Below are positions 62,187 through 64,000 of a stretch of DNA of 64,000 bases, one piece after another. Position 1 is the first letter of the stretch. The number at the start of each line of letters is the position of its first letter. The DNA is taken from positions 32,215-96,214 of the forward strand of contig DIZL01000076.1 of the NCBI GenBank assembly GCA_002429385.1, read 5' to 3'. The translations under genes and the position numbers were made by a program. The DNA comes from Prolixibacteraceae bacterium UBA6029. GTDB taxonomy: Bacteria; Bacteroidota; Bacteroidia; Bacteroidales; Prolixibacteraceae. Under the pieces are notes generated by a model. It had not been told where the DNA came from. It searched no databases and saw only the letters and a list, made by a program, of their open reading frames with translations.

Positions 62187-63050
62187 ATGTCTGAAGAAAC
62201 CAGCACAGAAGAACAATCAACAAAAAAAGACACGAAGAAAGGTGCAAAAGCTGAAATGTCGTTTCTGGACCATCTGGAGACCTTGAGGTGGCATATCATT
62301 AAATCAGCGCTGGCCATCTGTATTTTTGCTACTCTGGCATATATTTACAGCGATTTTGTCTGGAATTCCATCATTATTCCTCCCAAAGAGCATGATTTCT
62401 GGTCCAGCCGGATGTTGATACAATTCAGTAATTTTTTGGGATTACATTCAAACGGATTGAATGTACATCCTATCCAGTTAATCAATTTCAATCTGTCAGG
62501 CCAGTTTATGGTTGATTTATGGACCGCGGTTATTGGCGGATTTATCATTGCATTCCCTTACGTAGTCTATCAGTTCTGGAGCTTTATTAAACCGGCTCTC
62601 TACGAAAATGAACGGAAACATGCTTCAGGTGCAGTTGCCGTCATGTCGGGACTTTTCTTAATCGGCGTTTTGTTTGGCTATTATTTTATTGCACCTTTCA
62701 CCCTGGATTGGCTGGGTAATTATAGTATCAGTAAAGCCGTTGTCAATCAAATAAGTATACTCTCCTACATTAGTTCAGTTACATCCATTGTGATCGCAAG
62801 CGGCATATCCTTCGAATTGCCCGTAGTGGTTTATTTTCTAAGTAAAGTAGGACTACTGACCCCACGCTTTATGCGAAAATACAGGAGGCATGCTTATGTC
62901 TTATTATTGGTTTTTGCCGCGATTATTGCCCCTCCCGATGTACTGAGCCTGACCATTGTAACCATTCCGCTGATTATTCTATACGAGATAGGTGTTTTTA
63001 TATCGATACGGGTTGATAAGGCGAACAAACGGAGATTGGAAAATATTTAA
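62187..63050 (+). CDS. tatC: Sec-independent protein translocase TatC
   Basis: The start at 62187 gives 287 residues. A charged cytoplasmic N-terminus (KKDTKKGAKAEMSFLDHLETLRW) leads into six membrane helices; FLDHLETLRWHI and PYVVYQFWSFIKPALYENER (in parts) are hallmark TatC sequences. TatC recognises twin-arginine signals and exports folded proteins. No tatA/B is in this window. lptB follows after 24 bp. Confidence 0.95.
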   Translation: MSEETSTEEQSTKKDTKKGAKAEMSFLDHLETLRWHIIKSALAICIFATLAYIYSDFVWNSIIIPPKEHDFWSSRMLIQFSNFLGLHSNGLNVHPIQLINFNLSGQFMVDLWTAVIGGFIIAFPYVVYQFWSFIKPALYENERKHASGAVAVMSGLFLIGVLFGYYFIAPFTLDWLGNYSISKAVVNQISILSYISSVTSIVIASGISFELPVVVYFLSKVGLLTPRFMRKYRRHAYVLLLVFAAIIAPPDVLSLTIVTIPLIILYEIGVFISIRVDKANKRRLENI

Positions 63051-63074
63051 TGTAGTATGGTTAATGCCTGAAAG

Positions 63075-63797
63075 ATGAAACTAAGAGCTGAAAATATTGT
63101 AAAGAAGTACCGCAAACGTACCGTTGTTAAGGGTGTCTCATTCGAAGTCAATCAAGGCGAAATAGTCGGATTGCTGGGCCCAAACGGTGCCGGTAAAACA
63201 ACTTCGTTCTACATGATCGTAGGCCTGATAAAACCTCTTACGGGTAAAATATTTATTGACGACGAAGAAATTACCAATCTGCCCGTATATAAAAGAGCGC
63301 AAAAGGGCATCGGATACCTGGCTCAGGAAGCTTCGGTCTTCAGGCAGATGAGTGTGGAAGACAATATCCTGTCGGTACTGGAAATGACTAAACTTCCGAA
63401 AGAAGTACAACACCAAAAGGTGGAAACCCTCCTGACCGAATTTGGACTTCAGCATATCCGCAAGAGTCAGGGATACCAACTCTCGGGTGGAGAGCGGAGA
63501 CGTACTGAAATCGCCCGGGCCCTGGCTATTGATCCTAAATTTATTCTTTTGGATGAGCCATTTGCCGGGGTCGATCCGATTGCGGTAGAGGATATTCAGA
63601 ATATTGTGAAGAAACTGCGCGATAAAAATATTGGGGTACTGATCACCGACCATAACGTTCATGAAACCCTAAACATTACCGATCGGTCGTATCTGTTATA
63701 TGAAGGTTCGATCATGAAAGCCGGTACAGCCGAAGAACTTGCCTCGGATGAAGAGGTTAGACGTGTTTATCTAGGCCAGAATTTCGAACTAAGATAG
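63075..63797 (+). CDS. lptB: LPS export ABC transporter ATP-binding protein LptB
   Basis: The protein has 240 residues. Walker A is GPNGAGKTT, the signature YQLSGGERRRTEIARAL, and Walker B FILLDEPFAGVDPI. FRQMSVEDNI and GIGYLAQEASVFR are LptB-type. It powers extraction of lipopolysaccharide from the inner membrane by LptFG. It is co-transcribed with tatC. Confidence 0.95.
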   Translation: MKLRAENIVKKYRKRTVVKGVSFEVNQGEIVGLLGPNGAGKTTSFYMIVGLIKPLTGKIFIDDEEITNLPVYKRAQKGIGYLAQEASVFRQMSVEDNILSVLEMTKLPKEVQHQKVETLLTEFGLQHIRKSQGYQLSGGERRRTEIARALAIDPKFILLDEPFAGVDPIAVEDIQNIVKKLRDKNIGVLITDHNVHETLNITDRSYLLYEGSIMKAGTAEELASDEEVRRVYLGQNFELR

Positions 63798-63818
63798 TCG
63801 GGTTTTTCTAATAACCAC

Positions 63819-63846
63819 ACAGGCGCATAGGGCACATAGCGCCTGT
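63819..63846. repeat. Inverted repeat after lptB
   Basis: ACAGGCGC (63819-63826) pairs with GCGCCTGT (63839-63846). It could be part of a terminator or of the nearby element; there is no T-run. Confidence 0.35.
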
Positions 63847-63943
63847 AATCCTCTGTTCTCCCTGCTCCTGACCCTTATGCCTCCCAGGCACATACACAGA
63901 CCTTATCCCCAAACTTTCCCGTCAGGAATGATTCTATTTCCTG

Positions 63944-64000
63944 TCGTACCTCTGTCGTACCATTGTCGTACCTCTTTCATACCACTGTCATACCTCTGTC
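63944..64000 (-). repeat. 11-bp unit repeat (family A, copy 2, cut by window edge)
   Basis: Five 11-bp units begin at 63944: TCGTACCTCTG, TCGTACCATTG, TCGTACCTCTT, TCATACCACTG and TCATACCTCTG; the array runs off the window. They are the same unit type as 7990-8033. The sequence just upstream (63892-63940: ACCTTATCC, AACTTTCCCG, GGAATGATTCT) matches, in reverse complement, the region 8199-8240 beside family A copy 1. Confidence 0.88.

Overview
The window is a stretch of a Bacteroidota chromosome. The evidence is the several TonB-dependent receptors with carboxypeptidase-D-like N-domains, a receptor plus DUF4249 lipoprotein cluster, two LytS/LytTR sensor-regulator pairs, Bacteroidota-type promoters (TTG about 20 nt before TAnnTTTG), and the sequence style of RpsO, PNPase and RuvC. 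There is no 16S rRNA gene, so I do not go below phylum; an anaerobic or facultative Bacteroidales-like lineage is only a guess.

Layout. 1-4834 (minus strand): a small beta-mannan/beta-glucan cluster with a TonB receptor cut by the window edge, GH26, GH5 and a small secreted protein whose fold is repeated as the tail of the GH26 enzyme. 5416-7279 (minus): an O-methyltransferase and an M16 peptidase. 7617-7689: tRNA-Phe. 8411-14230: a type III restriction-modification locus (mod, an AlbA_2/ATPase-like accessory gene, and a res gene broken by two frameshifts). 14272-15216: queG. 15917-24089: a TonB receptor operon with two duplicated DUF4249 lipoproteins, an MG2/plug-like protein, an unknown secreted protein and a polysaccharide deacetylase. 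24250-27474: DUF2851, a K+ channel and a beta-barrel protein. 27633-36723: rpsO, pnp, a prolyl oligopeptidase, an ORF6N remnant, a deoxynucleoside kinase, a TPR lipoprotein, a CDP-alcohol phosphatidyltransferase-like protein and YnfA. 37464-44014 (minus): a TolC-MacA-MacB efflux system followed by a LytS/LytTR pair. 44238-44770: a toxin-antitoxin pair. 44955-50869: YceI, a membrane protein, a second LytS/LytTR pair, a TPR-like protein and another TonB receptor. 51014-59363: YbaK, a mutarotase, a DUF438 protein, lipB/DUF2442/lipA, a TPR protein, an EamA transporter and ruvC. 59786-63797: recQ, tatC and lptB.

The most unusual content is not coding. Five intergenic loci (7979-8198, 15396-15590, 37102-37298, 59480-59540, 63944-window end) hold inverted repeats whose arms are built of 11-bp units in phase. 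The unit sequence differs between families, but period and dyad symmetry are kept. Two loci share one set of flanks, and two others share a second set that includes a possible G-quadruplex motif. I do not recognise this as a described element class. A separate nested palindrome (5143-5261) looks like another dispersed repeat type. Three frameshift sites, all consistent with one-base loss in short homopolymers (two in res, one in the ORF6N remnant), leave open whether those genes are decayed or mis-sequenced.
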